DNA of 56,888 nucleotides. It comes from an uncultured Oscillibacter sp. Its GTDB lineage: Bacteria; Bacillota; Clostridia; Oscillospirales; Oscillospiraceae. The stretch covers positions 1 through 56,888 of the forward strand of contig NZ_CANTJS010000017.1 of the NCBI RefSeq assembly GCF_947654275.1, given 5' to 3'. This document shows, in pieces, positions 55,340 to 56,888 of this stretch. The notes beneath the pieces were generated by a model. The model was not told the origin of the DNA. It saw only the letters and a program-made list of their open reading frames with translations, and made no database searches. Position numbers and translations under genes: made by a program. Positions within the stretch are counted from its first letter, which is position 1, and every line of letters begins with the position of its first letter.

Positions 55340-56743
55340 ATGAGCGACAACGAAAAGAGAGCGAGAACCCTGGCGGTGACTGCCGAAGAACGGCTTTCCG
55401 CTGGTGAGCGGCTGGCTTATGGCTGCGGCGATACCGCCTGCAATATCGTCTTCGGAATGATCAGCACCCTGCTGACGCTGTTCTACACCGATTACGCAGG
55501 CATCCCCGTGGCAACCGTGGGCCTGGTGATGCTGATTTCCCGCATTTTTGACGGAACCTCGGATGTAATCATGGGTTTTATTGTCAGCCGTACGAAGAGC
55601 AAGTGGGGCAAGGCCCGTCCCTGGATTTTGTGGATGAGCGTTCCCTACTGCATTGCGGCGGTCATGCTCTTCACGGTGCCCCAGACGTCCGCCTCCCTGC
55701 AATTCTGGTACATATTCATCACGTATAACCTGACCACCACCGTTCTCTATACCGCCATCAATGTCCCTTATGGCACGCTGTCCACCATGATGGTGCGTTC
55801 TTCCAAAGAACGAGACCTTCTCTCCGTGTTCCGCATGTCCATGGCTCCGATAGGACGGATCATCTCCGTCACCTTCACCATGCCGGTGGTGAAGCTGTTC
55901 GGTGACACCGAGCAGGCCTGGTATAAGGCCATGATGATGTGGTCCTTCATTGCCTTTATCATGCTGCTGATTTGTTTCATGAAGTGCAAAGAGCGTGTCC
56001 AAATCGAGACGGCAGAGAAAACCGATGTGCCCGTCGGGAAAAACCTGAAGGCGCTGGCTATGAACCCCTACTTTTGGGCGGTGCTGGTCCTCTGGACGGT
56101 CACCTGCGTACACGGCACCCTGGTTGGAACAGACCTCCCGTATTACTGCAAATACCTTCTGGGCAACGACAGCTGGATGTACAGTATGCTGTATCTGGCG
56201 GAAGCGGGAACCCTGGTCATTGGAGCAATGCTCTGTCCCATGCTCTTGAGCCGCTTCAGCAAACGGGACCTGTCCCTTGCAGGCTGTATCCTGGCCATTG
56301 CCGCCCACTCGGTCCTGCTGCTCAATCCCAGGAACTTCACACTTGTGCTGGTCAGCAGCATTGTCCGCGCCCTGGGAGAAGCGCCCCTTACCGCTATTGT
56401 ATTCGGCATGATGGGCGATGTTGTGGAATACGGTCAGTGGAAGACCCATATCCGTCAGGAGGCTCTGATTTTCGGCGGCGGAAGCCTGGGCTTCAAAATC
56501 GGCACCGGAATCACCAGTGCCATCATTACAAAGCTGATGGACGCCAGCGGCTATATGAGCTTTGCCGGCGGTTCCGTAGCCCAGCCCAAAAGTGCTCTGG
56601 CGATGATACAGAACATCTATTTGTATGGGCCGATACTGATCTGGGCCATCGCCGTGGCCGTGCTGGCGTTCTACAAGCTCGACAAACAGTATCCGTCCAT
56701 TATGGACGAGCTGCGGCAGAGAGAAGCGCGGGGAGAAATGTAA
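55340..56743 (+). CDS. GPH-family sugar:cation symporter
   Basis: A 467-residue MFS-type transporter of the glycoside-pentoside-hexuronide:cation group (MelB/UidB-like), importing a sugar or glycoside with Na+ or H+. Hallmarks are LAYGCGDTACNIVFGMISTLLTLFYTDYAGI and the loop motif SRIFDGTSDVIMGFIVSRTKSKWGKARPWILWM with the cation-site aspartates. YTAINVPYGTLSTMM and FGMMGDVVEYGQWKT also fit. Twelve hydrophobic segments occur. AAGGAAGGGAA lies before ATG 55340. The partial gene downstream faces the other way, so the substrate enzyme is not revealed. Confidence 0.94.
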   Translation: MSDNEKRARTLAVTAEERLSAGERLAYGCGDTACNIVFGMISTLLTLFYTDYAGIPVATVGLVMLISRIFDGTSDVIMGFIVSRTKSKWGKARPWILWMSVPYCIAAVMLFTVPQTSASLQFWYIFITYNLTTTVLYTAINVPYGTLSTMMVRSSKERDLLSVFRMSMAPIGRIISVTFTMPVVKLFGDTEQAWYKAMMMWSFIAFIMLLICFMKCKERVQIETAEKTDVPVGKNLKALAMNPYFWAVLVLWTVTCVHGTLVGTDLPYYCKYLLGNDSWMYSMLYLAEAGTLVIGAMLCPMLLSRFSKRDLSLAGCILAIAAHSVLLLNPRNFTLVLVSSIVRALGEAPLTAIVFGMMGDVVEYGQWKTHIRQEALIFGGGSLGFKIGTGITSAIITKLMDASGYMSFAGGSVAQPKSALAMIQNIYLYGPILIWAIAVAVLAFYKLDKQYPSIMDELRQREARGEM

Positions 56744-56757
56744 ACGGAAAACAGCAG

Positions 56758-56788
56758 AGACCGGGCCGGCAGATTTGCGGTCCGGTCT
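56758..56788 (+). terminator. Terminator of the symporter gene
   Basis: AGACCGG (56758-56764) pairs with CCGGTCT (56782-56788), with partial inner pairing, followed by TTTTGCTTATTTTTT. Confidence 0.7.
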
Positions 56789-56814
56789 TTTGCTTATTTT
56801 TTATGCTTTATGTT

Positions 56815-56888
56815 TTATGCAAAGGGGTTTTCCGTGGGATAGGGCAGGCTCTTGGGCTGGTTATAGGCAATGTCCTGAATGCCCAGCA
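56815..56888 (-). CDS. C-terminal end of an unidentified gene (partial)
   Basis: On the minus strand the frame entering from the window edge reads LGIQDIAYNQPKSLPYPTENPFA then TAA at 56815-56817. It is protein-like and converges on the symporter gene, so it is likely the end of a real gene. The family cannot be told from 23 residues. Confidence 0.5.
   Translation of the reverse strand, partial: LGIQDIAYNQPKSLPYPTENPFA

Overview
The window is GC-rich chromosomal DNA from an endospore-forming clostridial bacterium, most likely of the Oscillospiraceae (Flavonifractor/Lawsonibacter/Dysosmobacter-like). The basis is strong clostridial ribosome-binding sites, dipicolinate synthase genes dpaA and dpaB, spoVT with a sigma-G-like promoter, and typical clostridial hypothetical families (DUF4230, DUF2871, DUF3795, a zinc-ribbon membrane protein). 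The species assignment is inference. I found no rRNA or tRNA gene and no CRISPR array.

Left chromosomal arm (1-22.9 kb). It opens with a decayed IS200/IS605 element and an XRE regulator. A DEAD-box RNA helicase, a DUF4230 protein, an oligopeptide-binding lipoprotein, a racemase-family enzyme and a MATE transporter follow. Isocitrate dehydrogenase and an aconitase-family hydratase with an unusual C-terminal extension form a citrate/isocitrate pair. Then come a cluster of four ~70-bp repeats, a ZIP metal transporter, htpG, a sugar-ABC ATPase, and a cytoplasmic BMP-type protein coupled to a phosphoesterase.

Central element (23,344-43,284, about 19.9 kb). This is the main discovery. A serine recombinase element sits inside spoVT. 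Codons 1-33 of SpoVT lie at the right end and the remaining 147 codons at the left end, each abutting the same 9-bp core GGCGACCCC (Gly-Asp-Pro) in the same frame. Removing the element rebuilds a 180-codon spoVT. The core also lies inside the recombinase gene, so integration swaps C-termini: the integrated recombinase is fused to the SpoVT C-terminal half, while the truncated SpoVT receives the 26 residues that would end the recombinase in the circle. The element carries RhuM, a frameshifted ParB-like protein, a nuclease-helicase, a broken MazG-like gene, a complete Wadjet operon (jetA-jetB-jetC-jetD), Mrr, a damaged DUF1016 nuclease, NUDIX and peroxiredoxin pseudogenes, and a two-gene operon joining an HsdM/HsdS-like protein without its catalytic NPP(F/Y) motif to a MazF/PemK toxin. 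It is a mobile defence island with a plausible link to sporulation.

Right chromosomal arm (43.3-56.9 kb). A patatin-like phospholipase with an unknown N-terminal half comes first. Next are dpaA-dpaB, a DUF3795 protein, the CCA-adding enzyme, a TmrB-like protein, MurC, a YbaK-type deacylase, a DUF2871/7-TM/TetR group and a GPH-family sugar symporter. Four copies of a small inverted-repeat element (MITE) are scattered through the window. One splits the NUDIX gene so precisely that the empty site can be read off, and one supplies a -35 box to the tmrB-like gene.
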